DNA of 64,000 bases from Pseudomonas spelaei. Lineage in GTDB: Bacteria; Pseudomonadota; Gammaproteobacteria; Pseudomonadales; Pseudomonadaceae. The translations under genes were made by a program, and so were the position numbers. Location: assembly GCF_009724245.1 (NCBI RefSeq), contig NZ_WNNK01000008.1, positions 1 to 64,000 on the forward strand, read 5' to 3'. Below are positions 30,660 to 38,966 of the stretch, one piece after another; the first letter of the stretch is position 1, and every line of letters begins with the position of its first letter. The notes below the pieces were generated by a model that saw only the letters and a program-made list of their open reading frames with translations, made no database searches and was not told the DNA's origin.

Positions 30660-31028
30660 TCAGATACCCCAAAGAATCTGCACACCCCAGACGAAGTAAG
30701 CGAACATCGCGACGCCGCATACTGCCTGGAAGAGAAAACGTACGGCAGTCGCGGACTTGCCCAGCGCCATCGGCGTCAGGTAGTCGGTCGCGATGGTCCA
30801 CATGCCAACCCAGGCGTGAGCGCCCAGGGCTACAAGGGCCAGCAGACTGAAGATACGCATCCCGTTGTGAGCGAACAGGCCGTGCCATTGGGCGTAGCCA
30901 ATGCCAGGGTTCGCAGCGAGGTACCCGATCAGGAAAATGAAATAAGCCGCGAGAACAACCGCAGACACACGTTGCGCCATCCAGTCATAGAGGCCCGAAC
31001 GCGACAGGTTCGTAACGCTGGTTACCAT
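30660..31028 (-). CDS. sdhD: Succinate dehydrogenase membrane anchor subunit
   Basis: A 122-residue membrane protein with three helices; the heme b ligand histidine is expected in ALGAHAWVGMWTI. The start MVTSVTNLSRSGLYDWMAQR is taken at the ATG 31028, which has GGGAG upstream. The ATG overlaps the sdhC stop region by a few bases. With SdhC it anchors SdhAB and forms the quinone site. Confidence 0.95.
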   Translation of the reverse strand: MVTSVTNLSRSGLYDWMAQRVSAVVLAAYFIFLIGYLAANPGIGYAQWHGLFAHNGMRIFSLLALVALGAHAWVGMWTIATDYLTPMALGKSATAVRFLFQAVCGVAMFAYFVWGVQILWGI

Positions 31029-31396
31029 ATCCAAACTCCCGCCAGAACGATCAACACCACGGAAATGGCGATGACGATTTTCGAGCCCAGCTTGCCGCCT
31101 TCCAGCGTCTCACCGATACCCATGTCCATGATCAAGTGGCGAATACCGGCCACCAGGTGATACAGCAGAGCGGACAGGAGGCCCCACGCCACGAACTTGG
31201 CCAGCGGACTGGTCAGACATGCCTTCACCTCGGCGTAGCCTTCTTCCGAACCCAGGGATTTGCTCAATGCATAAAGCATGATGCCCAGGCCAAGAAACAG
31301 GATGATGCCGGAAACACGGTGCAGGAATGACGTTACGCCGGTGATGGGGAGTTTGATGGTCCTTAGGTCTAGGTTTACAGGTCGTTGGCTATTCAC
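31022..31396 (-). CDS. sdhC: Succinate dehydrogenase cytochrome b556 subunit
   Basis: A 124-residue membrane protein with three helices. RPVNLDLRTIKLPITGVTS followed by FLHRVSGIILF is the SdhC signature (Ser/Arg at the quinone site), and a heme-ligand histidine lies in LYHLVAGIRHLIMD. The start is a GTG (31396), which gives the normal SdhC N-terminus. It is the first gene of the TCA block, about 130 bases after its predicted transcription start. Confidence 0.95.
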   Translation of the reverse strand: MNSQRPVNLDLRTIKLPITGVTSFLHRVSGIILFLGLGIMLYALSKSLGSEEGYAEVKACLTSPLAKFVAWGLLSALLYHLVAGIRHLIMDMGIGETLEGGKLGSKIVIAISVVLIVLAGVWIW

Positions 31397-31531
31397 GGCT
31401 TTTTTTCACACTGAAGAGCCCCTAACAATCAGGGCAAAGTTGTTGGGGAGTGCACTGGTCAGGTAAGCACCACCCAGGGAGTGCGACCCCCAATGAAAGC
31501 AAGCCCAAAAGCCCTTGGCGGTCGGTGGCCG

Positions 31532-31560
31532 AGTATAGACAGTTAGGCAACTAATGACAA
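31532..31560 (-). promoter_or_regulatory. Sigma-70 promoter of sdhCDAB
   Basis: On the minus strand, TTGTCA (31560-31555), a 17-base spacer and TATACT (31537-31532) differ from the consensus hexamers by one base each. Transcription would begin near 31525. Confidence 0.7.
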
Positions 31561-31674
31561 CGCGCGCTCCTCACCCTAATAGCTGATTGCGCTGGCGGGA
31601 TAAAAGGCGTAAATGGCAGGCAATTTCGAGGAAAAAGTACGGTTAAAGCCTTCTGGAGCAAGACTTTAGGCAAA

Positions 31675-31702
31675 TTGACATCTGAATTTATCTCACTATA
31701 GT
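31675..31702 (+). promoter_or_regulatory. Sigma-70 promoter of gltA
   Basis: A perfect -35 TTGACA (31675-31680), a 16-base spacer and TATAGT (31697-31702). Transcription would begin near 31709, about 50 bases before the gltA ATG. Confidence 0.75.
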
Positions 31703-31760
31703 GGTGCGGGCCCTGCGTGGGGGGTCTGTCTGATGATTTGAAGCATAAATAGGAGGCCAC

Positions 31761-33050
31761 ATGGCTGACAAAAAAGCGCAGTTGATCATCGAGGGCGCAG
31801 CCCCCGTCGAGCTGCCCATTTTAACCGGCACCGTTGGTCCCGATGTTATTGACGTACGGGGCCTGACGGCCACGGGCCGTTTCACATTCGACCCAGGCTT
31901 CATGTCGACCGCCTCTTGCGAGTCGAAGATCACCTATATCGACGGCGACAACGGCATTTTGCTGCATCGCGGCTACCCGATCGAGCAACTGGCCGAGAAG
32001 TCGGACTACCTGGAAACCTGCTACCTGCTGCTTAATGGCGAATTGCCAACAGCCGAGCAGAAAGCCCAGTTCGTCAGCACCGTGAAGAACCACACCATGG
32101 TTCACGAGCAGTTGAAGACCTTCTTCAACGGCTTCCGTCGCGACGCCCACCCGATGGCCGTCATGTGCGGCGTAGTCGGCGCCCTGTCGGCCTTCTATCA
32201 CGACTCCCTGGACATCAATAACCCGCAGCATCGCGAAATTTCCGCGATCCGCCTGGTTGCCAAGATGCCGACCCTGGCCGCAATGGTTTACAAGTACTCC
32301 ATGGGTCAACCCATGATGTACCCGCGCAACGACCTGACGTACGCGGAAAACTTCCTGCACATGATGTTCAACACCCCGTGCGAGATCAAACCGATCAGCC
32401 CGGTGCTGGCCGCCGCGATGGACAAGATCTTCATCCTCCACGCCGACCACGAACAGAATGCCTCGACGTCTACCGTACGCCTGGCAGGCTCTTCGGGTGC
32501 CAACCCGTTCGCCTGTATCGCCGCCGGTATCGCCGCACTGTGGGGCCCTGCCCACGGCGGTGCGAACGAAGCCGTGCTGACCATGCTCGATGAAATCGGC
32601 GATGTCTCGAACATCGACACGTTCATCGCCAAGGCCAAGGACAAGAACGATCCGTTCAAGTTGATGGGCTTTGGTCACCGGGTCTACAAGAACCGCGACC
32701 CGCGTGCCACCGTGATGAAGAAGACCTGCGACGAAGTGTTGAAGGAACTGGGCATCAAGAACGATCCGCAACTCGAACTGGCCATGCGCCTGGAAGAGAT
32801 CGCCCTGACCGACCCGTACTTCATCGAACGCTCGCTGTACCCGAACGTCGACTTCTACTCGGGGATCATCCTCAAGGCGATCGGCATTCCAACCAGCATG
32901 TTCACCGTGATCTTCGCCCTGGCGCGGACCGTGGGCTGGATCTCCCACTGGAAAGAAATGCTCTCCAGCCCGTACAAGATTGGCCGCCCGCGCCAGCTGT
33001 ACACCGGCTACGAGTCGCGTGACATTACCAAGCTGGAAGATCGCAAGTAA
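31761..33050 (+). CDS. gltA: Citrate synthase (type II)
   Basis: A 429-residue enzyme condensing acetyl-CoA with oxaloacetate. Active-site residues are His265 ([10 protein letters not shown]), His306 (GFGHRVYKN) and the Asp in NVDFYSG (364). Length and N-terminal beta domain match the hexameric, NADH-sensitive type II enzyme of Gram-negative bacteria. AGGAGG precedes the ATG. It diverges from sdhC and ends with a terminator. Confidence 0.98.
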   Translation: MADKKAQLIIEGAAPVELPILTGTVGPDVIDVRGLTATGRFTFDPGFMSTASCESKITYIDGDNGILLHRGYPIEQLAEKSDYLETCYLLLNGELPTAEQKAQFVSTVKNHTMVHEQLKTFFNGFRRDAHPMAVMCGVVGALSAFYHDSLDINNPQHREISAIRLVAKMPTLAAMVYKYSMGQPMMYPRNDLTYAENFLHMMFNTPCEIKPISPVLAAAMDKIFILHADHEQNASTSTVRLAGSSGANPFACIAAGIAALWGPAHGGANEAVLTMLDEIGDVSNIDTFIAKAKDKNDPFKLMGFGHRVYKNRDPRATVMKKTCDEVLKELGIKNDPQLELAMRLEEIALTDPYFIERSLYPNVDFYSGIILKAIGIPTSMFTVIFALARTVGWISHWKEMLSSPYKIGRPRQLYTGYESRDITKLEDRK

Positions 33051-33074
33051 GCAGTTAGCTGCCTGGTTGCACTG

Positions 33075-33103
33075 AATACGGCCTCCTATATGGAGGCCGT
33101 ATT
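33075..33103 (+). terminator. Terminator of gltA
   Basis: AATACGGCCTCC pairs with GGAGGCCGTATT over 12 bases around a 5-base loop, followed by TGTTTGT, 24 bases after the gltA stop. Confidence 0.85.
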
Positions 33104-33147
33104 TGTTTGTGCCGGGCAGTGAGGCTTGCGGCGTCTGCTTTGACGCC

Positions 33148-33229
33148 ATCGCAGGCAAGCCAGCTCCCACACTCGACCGCGCCGCACCGGGTGTACCCGG
33201 CCAACCGTGGGAGCTGGCTTGCCTGCGAT
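33148..33229. repeat. REP doublet (REPIN), CTGCGAT variant
   Basis: Inverted copies at 33148-33171 and 33207-33229 with the core GAGCTGGCTTGCCTGCG and a 35-base spacer containing its own CCGGGTGTACCCGG palindrome. It lies between convergent gltA and actP. Confidence 0.95.
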
Positions 33230-33267
33230 GGCGGCAGCACTAGCAACACATAGTTTCAGGCCATAAA

Positions 33268-33297
33268 AAATGCCCCGGTCTCTCGACCGGGGCATTT
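33268..33297 (-). terminator. Terminator of actP
   Basis: AAATGCCCCGGTC pairs with GACCGGGGCATTT over 13 bases around TCTC, with flanking A and T runs, 27 bases beyond the actP stop. Confidence 0.85.
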
Positions 33298-33323
33298 CTA
33301 TAGGTAGCTACCTCGATACAACC

Positions 33324-34982
33324 TTAGTGAGAAACCGCCCCACTCGCCCCCAGACCCGTCTGCGAACGCACAAACTGCGGGAAGTACAGCGCACGCTCCT
33401 TCTCTGCCGCCGCCGACTTGTCGGTGATGGAGAAGAACCAGATGCCGATGAACGCAATGATCATCGAGAACAGCGCCGGGTACTCGTAAGGGAAGATGGC
33501 TTTCTCATGGTGCAGTATCGAGACCCAGATGGTTGGACCAAGGATCATCAGGCCAACGGCACTGATCAAGCCCAACCAGCCGCCAATCATCGCACCGCGG
33601 GTGGTGAGATTTTTCCAGTACATGGAAAGCAGCAGCACCGGGAAGTTACAGCTCGCCGCAATGGAGAACGCCAGGCCGACCATGAACGCGATGTTCTGGC
33701 TTTCGAACAGGATCCCCAGACCAATGGCCAGCACCGCCAAGGCGATGGTGGTGATCTTCGAGACGCGAATCTCATCCTTCTCGTTGGCCTTGCCCTTCTT
33801 GATAACGCTGGCATACAGGTCATGGGACACCGCCGAAGCACCGGCCAGGGTCAAGCCGGCAACCACCGCGAGGATGGTGGCGAAGGCCACGGCCGAGATG
33901 AAGCCCAGGAAAATACTGCCGCCCACCGCGTTGGCCAAATGCACCGCCGCCATGTTGTTACCGCCCAGCAAGGCACCTGCAGCGTCCTTGAACGCCGGAT
34001 TGGTGCTCACCAGCAGAATCGCGCCGAAGCCGATGATGAAGGTCAGAATGTAGAAATAACCGATGAAGCCTGTGGCATACAGCACGCTCTTGCGGGCTTC
34101 TTTCGCATCACTCACGGTGAAGAAGCGCATCAGGATGTGCGGCAGGCCGGCGGTACCGAACATCAGTGCCAGGCCAAGGGAGAACGCCGAAATCGGATCT
34201 TTCACCAGGCCGCCCGGGCTCATGATCGCCTCACCTTTAGGGTGAACCTTGATCGCCTCGGCAAACAGCATGTTGAAGTCAAAGTTGACGTGCTTCATCA
34301 CCATCAGCGCCATGAACGAGGCACCGGACAACAGCAGCACTGCCTTGATGATCTGCACCCAGGTGGTTGCCAGCATGCCGCCGAACAACACATAGAGGCA
34401 CATCAGGATACCGACCAGAATCACCGCAACATGGTAATCCAGGCCGAACAGCAGTTGGATCAGCTTGCCTGCGCCTACCATCTGCGCGATCAGGTAGAAC
34501 GCCACCACCACCAGCGACCCACACGCCGACAGGCTGCGAATCTGGGTCTGCCCAAGGCGATAGGACGCCACGTCGGCAAACGTATATTTACCTAGGTTAC
34601 GCAGGCGCTCGGCGATCAGGAACAGAATGATCGGCCAGCCCACCAGGAAGCCGATCGAGTAGATCAGGCCGTCGTAGCCAGAGGTGAACACCAGCGCGGA
34701 AATCCCCAGGAAGGACGCCGCCGACATGTAGTCACCGGCAATCGCCAAACCGTTCTGGAACCCGGTGATCTTGCCGCCCGCCGCATAGTAGTCGGCCGCC
34801 GACTTGTTGCGCTTGGAGGCCCAGTAGGTAATGCACAAGGTGGCGCCGACGAAGGCGACGAACATCAGGATCGCTGCAATATTCAGCGGTTGTTTATGCA
34901 CTTCGCCGGTCAACGCATCAGCCGCCCAGACGGCGGGAGCGAAGGCCATGATGCCCAATACTGCCAATAGACGACGGATCAT
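33324..34982 (-). CDS. actP: Cation/acetate symporter ActP
   Basis: A 552-residue sodium:solute symporter (SSS family) with about 13-14 helices and an N-terminal signal-like segment ([16 protein letters not shown]). [29 protein letters not shown] is the family signature. It imports acetate and short monocarboxylates. The ATG overlaps the stop of the DUF485 gene by four bases, the usual yjcH-actP arrangement. The acetyl-CoA synthetase gene normally found with it is not in the window. Confidence 0.95.
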   Translation of the reverse strand: MIRRLLAVLGIMAFAPAVWAADALTGEVHKQPLNIAAILMFVAFVGATLCITYWASKRNKSAADYYAAGGKITGFQNGLAIAGDYMSAASFLGISALVFTSGYDGLIYSIGFLVGWPIILFLIAERLRNLGKYTFADVASYRLGQTQIRSLSACGSLVVVAFYLIAQMVGAGKLIQLLFGLDYHVAVILVGILMCLYVLFGGMLATTWVQIIKAVLLLSGASFMALMVMKHVNFDFNMLFAEAIKVHPKGEAIMSPGGLVKDPISAFSLGLALMFGTAGLPHILMRFFTVSDAKEARKSVLYATGFIGYFYILTFIIGFGAILLVSTNPAFKDAAGALLGGNNMAAVHLANAVGGSIFLGFISAVAFATILAVVAGLTLAGASAVSHDLYASVIKKGKANEKDEIRVSKITTIALAVLAIGLGILFESQNIAFMVGLAFSIAASCNFPVLLLSMYWKNLTTRGAMIGGWLGLISAVGLMILGPTIWVSILHHEKAIFPYEYPALFSMIIAFIGIWFFSITDKSAAAEKERALYFPQFVRSQTGLGASGAVSH

Positions 34983-35290
34983 TGCGCAGCCTCCTTGAGA
35001 ATCGCATTGTTCAGGTCGTCAAATTCGCCGTTGGCACGTCGTACATAGATTGCAGTCAGGATAAAGGCTGAAACAATCAGCCCGACTCCGATCGGAATTC
35101 CCCAGGTAATGGACGAACCGGGGCTCAGCTTGGCCCCCAGTATTTGTGGCCCATAGGCAATCAGAAGGATGAATCCGGAGTACAGCCCAAGCATGATCGC
35201 CGAGAGAATCCAGGCGAATCTTTCCCTTTTACTCACCAGCTCCTTGAAACGCGGGCTGTCTTGAATCTTGAGGTAAATGCTGTCGTTCAT
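34979..35290 (-). CDS. DUF485 membrane protein (YjcH-like)
   Basis: A 103-residue inner-membrane protein with two helices ([23 protein letters not shown] and [20 protein letters not shown]) and the start [21 protein letters not shown] typical of DUF485. It is translationally coupled to actP and may assist the symporter. An A-rich motif AAAAACAA runs into the ATG and is a candidate Hfq/Crc site. Confidence 0.93.
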   Translation of the reverse strand: MNDSIYLKIQDSPRFKELVSKRERFAWILSAIMLGLYSGFILLIAYGPQILGAKLSPGSSITWGIPIGVGLIVSAFILTAIYVRRANGEFDDLNNAILKEAAQ

Positions 35291-35297
35291 TGTTTTT
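35290..35297 (-). promoter_or_regulatory. Candidate Hfq/Crc A-rich site at the yjcH-actP start
   Basis: On the minus strand AAAAACAA fits AANAANAA and overlaps the start codon, just after GAGGAT. In pseudomonads such motifs allow Hfq and Crc to block translation during catabolite repression. Confidence 0.45.
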
Positions 35298-35453
35298 ATC
35301 CTCGCAGCACAGCTTTTTTATTATTGGAACGTATCCACTGTATGCGGCTGCGGAACAGGTTCCAGACGACCTTAGTATTAGAAGGAGTGTAGCGAGGGAT
35401 TTGGAGGACGCAGGCCCCATTGCTGAGGTGAGATAGCGTGGGAACCGGGATTT

Positions 35454-35556
35454 TGTGGGAGCCGGGCTTGCCCGCGACTGGATCACCTCGGCGCATCTGA
35501 AATACCGAGGCGTCTGCATCGCAGGCAAGCCAGCTCCCACACAAGCCGGCTCCCAC
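35454..35556. repeat. Mixed REP cluster: two full copies plus a fragment
   Basis: 35454-35477 carries GAGCCGGGCTTGCCCGCGA, while the inverted partner at 35518-35541 is the other type (CGCAGGCAAGCCAGCTC). A third partial copy, AAGCCGGCTCCCACA, follows at 35543-35557. This is a hybrid doublet with an extra fragment, between the DUF485 and betaine-binding genes. Confidence 0.88.
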
Positions 35557-35563
35557 AAAGGGT

Positions 35564-36415
35564 TTATTTAGCGGTCCATTCGGCCACACGCTCAGGGTGC
35601 TTGGCGACCCAATCCTTGGCCGCTGCATCAGGCTTGGCACCCTCCTGGATTGCCAACATGACTTCGCCGATTTCGTCCTTGGAGGCCCATTGGAACTTCT
35701 TCAGGAAAGCCGCCACTTCCGGCGCCTTCTTCTCCAGGCCTTTACTGCCGATGCTGTTGACGGTTTCAGCCGCACCATAAATTCCTTTTGGGTCGTCAAG
35801 GAAACGCAGTTTCCACTTGGCGAACATCCAGTGTGGCACCCAACCGGTGACCGCAATGGACTCCTGTTTGTCTTCGGCACGGGTCAGCTCGGCGATCATC
35901 GCGGCGCCCGAACTGGCTTGCAGCTTGTAGTCCAGGCCATAGGCCTTGATGGCTTCGTCAGTCTTGAGCATCACGCCTGAACCGGCATCGATACCGACGA
36001 TCTTGTTCTTGAAGGTGGTGTCAGTCTTGAGGTCTTCAATGGACTTGGCCTTGACGTACTCCGGCACGATCAGGCCGATCTTGGCGTCCTTGAAGTTGGG
36101 GCCGTAGTCGACCACCTTGTCCTTGTTCTTGGCCCAATACTCACCGTGAGTCACCGGCAGCCACGCCGAGAGCATCGCGTCGAGCTTGCCGGTGGCCACG
36201 CCCTGCCACATGATCCCGGTGGCGACGGCTTGCAGCTTGACGTCGTAGCCGAGTTTTTCCTTGATCACTTCTGCCGCCACGTGGGTGGTGGCGACACTGT
36301 CCGACCAGCCATCCACATAGCCGATGCTCAGGGTTTTGCTGTCGGCGCTGGCCAGTGTGGAGCCCATCGCAACTACCAAAGTGGCAGCTGCGCCCAAGAG
36401 TCGTCGCATCTTCAT
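35564..36415 (-). CDS. Glycine betaine/choline-type ABC substrate-binding protein
   Basis: A 283-residue OpuAC-type binding protein. The start MKMRRLLGAAATLVVAMGSTLASAD gives a signal peptide cleaved near residue 26 and has GGGGAAG upstream. Ligand-cage features include aromatic residues in GYVDGWSDSVATTHVAAEVI, LSAWLPVTHGEYW and VTGWVPHWMFAKW, typical of quaternary-ammonium binders (ProX/OpuAC). No permease or ATPase gene is adjacent, so it must work with a transporter encoded elsewhere. An upstream in-frame ATG (36463) is less likely. Confidence 0.88.
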   Translation of the reverse strand: MKMRRLLGAAATLVVAMGSTLASADSKTLSIGYVDGWSDSVATTHVAAEVIKEKLGYDVKLQAVATGIMWQGVATGKLDAMLSAWLPVTHGEYWAKNKDKVVDYGPNFKDAKIGLIVPEYVKAKSIEDLKTDTTFKNKIVGIDAGSGVMLKTDEAIKAYGLDYKLQASSGAAMIAELTRAEDKQESIAVTGWVPHWMFAKWKLRFLDDPKGIYGAAETVNSIGSKGLEKKAPEVAAFLKKFQWASKDEIGEVMLAIQEGAKPDAAAKDWVAKHPERVAEWTAK

Positions 36416-36747
36416 AGTGCTTCCCCGAAAGTGCTGCGCCCGACGGATGCCGAGCGACGTCAACCTATTGTTATATGGTGCACCGCGCCCCCTTCACGCG
36501 CATCGATCATGCTCTGGCGACATCAGTGGAGTGCTGACGCTTCGATCATCAACCTGCTGCCGGAGCGGACCTGCTCTGACTACGACCTCAGGTAAGCAGG
36601 AAACGACATCACATCGCCATCCATAACCTTTGTGGGCGTTCTTGCGCCAATCCCGCCCGAACTTTGCATGTCAAAATCATGCGGGCCCACTGGGAGGCGC
36701 CAAATACAGGTAAGATGCGCGGCTTTGCTCCCCCAGACGGCCTGACC
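36416..36747. other. Divergent leader region, no gene seen
   Basis: These 332 bases separate the betaine-binding gene (minus) from the GH17-like gene (plus). On the minus strand a possible -10 TATAAC (36475-36470) lies about 55 bases before the binding-protein start. I see no further structure. Confidence 0.5.
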
Positions 36748-38301
36748 ATGCCCGCGACTGCCCGCTTTCCTGTGCTGCCTTATTTATTCGCCCTGATCCT
36801 CAGCCTGTTTGCCCTCGGCGGTTACTGGTATGGCCTCGGCCAGCCGGTGGTGCTGCCCGATGTGGCCAGTGCCACGCACAAGCTGCAATGCGCGTCCTAC
36901 ACGCCCTTCGACAAGGATCAATCGCCCTTCGACCAGCCGTTCAAACTGCGCCCCGAACGCATGGACGCCGACCTGGCGTTGCTGTCTACCCGCTTTGAGT
37001 GCATTCGCACCTACTCCATGACCGGCCTCGAAGCCCTGCCGGACCTGGCACGCAAGCACGGCCTGAAGCTGATGATCGGCGCCTGGGTCAACAGCAATCC
37101 GGTGGACACCGCCAAGGAAATCGATGCATTGATCGCCTCGGCCAACGCCAACCCCGACGTCGTGACCTCGGTGATCGTCGGCAACGAAACCCTGCTGCGC
37201 AAGGAAATCACCGCCACGCAGTTGGTGAAGTTGATCCATCAGGTCAAAAGCCATATCAAACAGCCCGTCACCTATGCCGACGTTTGGGAGTTCTGGCTGC
37301 AACACCCGCAAATCGCCCCGGCGGTGGACTTCCTGACCATTCACCTGCTGCCGTATTGGGAAAATGACCCCGCAGGGATCGACAAGGCCCTCAAGCATGT
37401 AGGTGACATTCGCCAGACCTTTGGCAACCAATTTGCCCCCAAAGACATCATGATCGGTGAGACCGGCTGGCCGAGCGAAGGCCGCCAGCGCGAAACTGCC
37501 GTGCCGAGTCGCGTCAACGAAGCCAAGTTCATCCGTGGTTTTGTGGAAATGGCCGAACAGAACGGCTGGCACTACAACCTGATCGAAGCCTTCGACCAAC
37601 CGTGGAAACGCGCCAGTGAAGGTGCCGTTGGCGGCTACTGGGGCTTGTTTGATGCGGATCGCCAGGACAAGGGCGTGCTGGCCGGGCCTGTGACCAACGT
37701 GCCGTACTGGCCGACATGGCTGGGGGTTGGCGGGATTATCCTGCTGGGCACACTGCTGCTCGGCGGTCGTGTTCGCAGCACCCGTACCGCCCTGCTCTTG
37801 CCATTGCTTGGCGCGGTTGCGGCCTGCTCGATTGGCACCTGGGCTGAATTGACCCGGGTGACGGCGCGCTTTACCGACGAATGGGTCTGGGCCGGCTTAC
37901 TGGTGGTCTTGAATCTTTTGGTGCTGGCGCATGCCGCCCTGGCCCTGAGTGCCCGAGAAGGCTGGCGCGAACGCAGTTTCAACTGGCTTGAGCAACGCGC
38001 CGGCTGGCTGGTGGCCGTGGCCGGATTTGCTGGCGCGGTAATGATGCTGGCGCTGGTGTTTGATCCGCGTTATCGCAGCTTCCCGAGCGCAGCGCTGTTG
38101 CTGCCGGCGCTTGTGTACCTGGTACGCCCGGTCATCGGTCCTCGTCGGGAGATCGCCTTGCTGACCTTCATCATCGGTGCCGGCATTGCGCCGCAGCTGT
38201 ACAGCGAAGGCTTGATGAACCAACAGGCCCTGGGTTGGGCGCTGGTGAGCGTGTTGATGGTTGCAGCGTTGTGGCGGTGCTTGCGGGTCCGCAAGACCTA
38301 G
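36748..38301 (+). CDS. Membrane GH17-like beta-glucan enzyme
   Basis: A 517-residue protein. One N-terminal helix (about 11-30) anchors a glycoside hydrolase family 17-like domain (about 45-335) with the expected acid/base Glu147 in IVGNETLLR and nucleophile Glu238 in GETGWPSEG. About seven membrane helices follow from residue 340 (for example GVGGIILLGTLLLGG and LGWALVSVLMVAALW). Similar Pseudomonas proteins are annotated as beta-(1,6)-glucan or cyclic glucan synthesis enzymes, probably transglycosylases. The start at MPATARFPVLPY is chosen; longer starts lack support. Substrate unproven. Confidence 0.75.
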   Translation: MPATARFPVLPYLFALILSLFALGGYWYGLGQPVVLPDVASATHKLQCASYTPFDKDQSPFDQPFKLRPERMDADLALLSTRFECIRTYSMTGLEALPDLARKHGLKLMIGAWVNSNPVDTAKEIDALIASANANPDVVTSVIVGNETLLRKEITATQLVKLIHQVKSHIKQPVTYADVWEFWLQHPQIAPAVDFLTIHLLPYWENDPAGIDKALKHVGDIRQTFGNQFAPKDIMIGETGWPSEGRQRETAVPSRVNEAKFIRGFVEMAEQNGWHYNLIEAFDQPWKRASEGAVGGYWGLFDADRQDKGVLAGPVTNVPYWPTWLGVGGIILLGTLLLGGRVRSTRTALLLPLLGAVAACSIGTWAELTRVTARFTDEWVWAGLLVVLNLLVLAHAALALSAREGWRERSFNWLEQRAGWLVAVAGFAGAVMMLALVFDPRYRSFPSAALLLPALVYLVRPVIGPRREIALLTFIIGAGIAPQLYSEGLMNQQALGWALVSVLMVAALWRCLRVRKT

Positions 38302-38312
38302 GACACCGCAAA

Positions 38313-38351
38313 CCTGTAGCCGCTGCCGAGGTACGAGGCTGCGGCTACAGG
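38313..38351. repeat. Imperfect palindromic repeat CCTGTAGCCGC
   Basis: CCTGTAGCCGC (38313-38323) and GCGGCTACAGG (38341-38351) form an 11-base perfect stem around a 17-base loop (TGCCGAGGTACGAGGCT). It lies between two convergent genes and looks like another dispersed Pseudomonas repeat or a terminator without a T-run. Confidence 0.7.
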
Positions 38352-38361
38352 CTCATAGAAA

Positions 38362-38730
38362 TCAGGTGACCCGAGGCGCCCTGACCAACCGCAACCCGGC
38401 AATCACCACGGCAAACACCGCAAACGTGGTGTTGTACAACGCCAACGCCGGAAACCCGAACACCAACCCCAATACCGCCAACGCCCACCCAGCTCGTCCC
38501 GGCACAAAAAACGCCAGTACCGACGTCACCAAAGCTGCCCACCCCATCACCTTGAAGTGAATCATCAGCCCCAGGTTCGAGCGCACCTGACATTCCCAGC
38601 GGCTGGCCTCATCAGCACAGAGGCCAACCCACTGGCCATCCTCCATAAAGCCGTAACGCGCGCCATAACTGGCGGCCAACCACAACGGTAAGGCAATGAG
38701 CAGCAGGATCAGCGGCAAACGGCGGGACAT
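38362..38730 (-). CDS. Small membrane protein of unknown function
   Basis: A 122-residue protein with three or four hydrophobic segments (LPLILLLIALPLWLAASYGA, VMGWAALVTSVLAFF, WALAVLGLVFGFPALAL, FAVFAVVIAGLRLV). Two cysteines (LCADEASRWECQ) lie in a periplasmic-looking loop and could form a disulfide. I do not recognise the family. It is convergent with the GH17-like gene. Confidence 0.7.
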   Translation of the reverse strand: MSRRLPLILLLIALPLWLAASYGARYGFMEDGQWVGLCADEASRWECQVRSNLGLMIHFKVMGWAALVTSVLAFFVPGRAGWALAVLGLVFGFPALALYNTTFAVFAVVIAGLRLVRAPRVT

Positions 38731-38966
38731 GGGGCACTCCGATAGGCGAAAACGGCGCCCAGCTTAATCCCCCGGTGGCCGTTGGCAAGGCTTGTACGCA
38801 GATAACTGTTCATCAATGCGTGCCAAAGTGTATCGTCTGGCTACTATTACCCTGATTCCTGCGGTTATTTCCGACTTTTCGTGCCGAGCGCTGGCACTTC
38901 GGTGGCAACGCGGTGGTCATAGCCTGCGAACTTCATTCAGTACGTTTTCCTCTTAGGGATTTAGTC

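Larger units (their letters stand above)
31397..31760. other. Divergent sdhC/gltA regulatory region
   Basis: No gene is seen in these 364 bases. They hold opposing sigma-70 promoters, listed separately, with about 140 bases between the two -35 elements' outer edges and room for shared regulator sites. The sdh transcript has a leader of roughly 130 bases. Confidence 0.75.
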
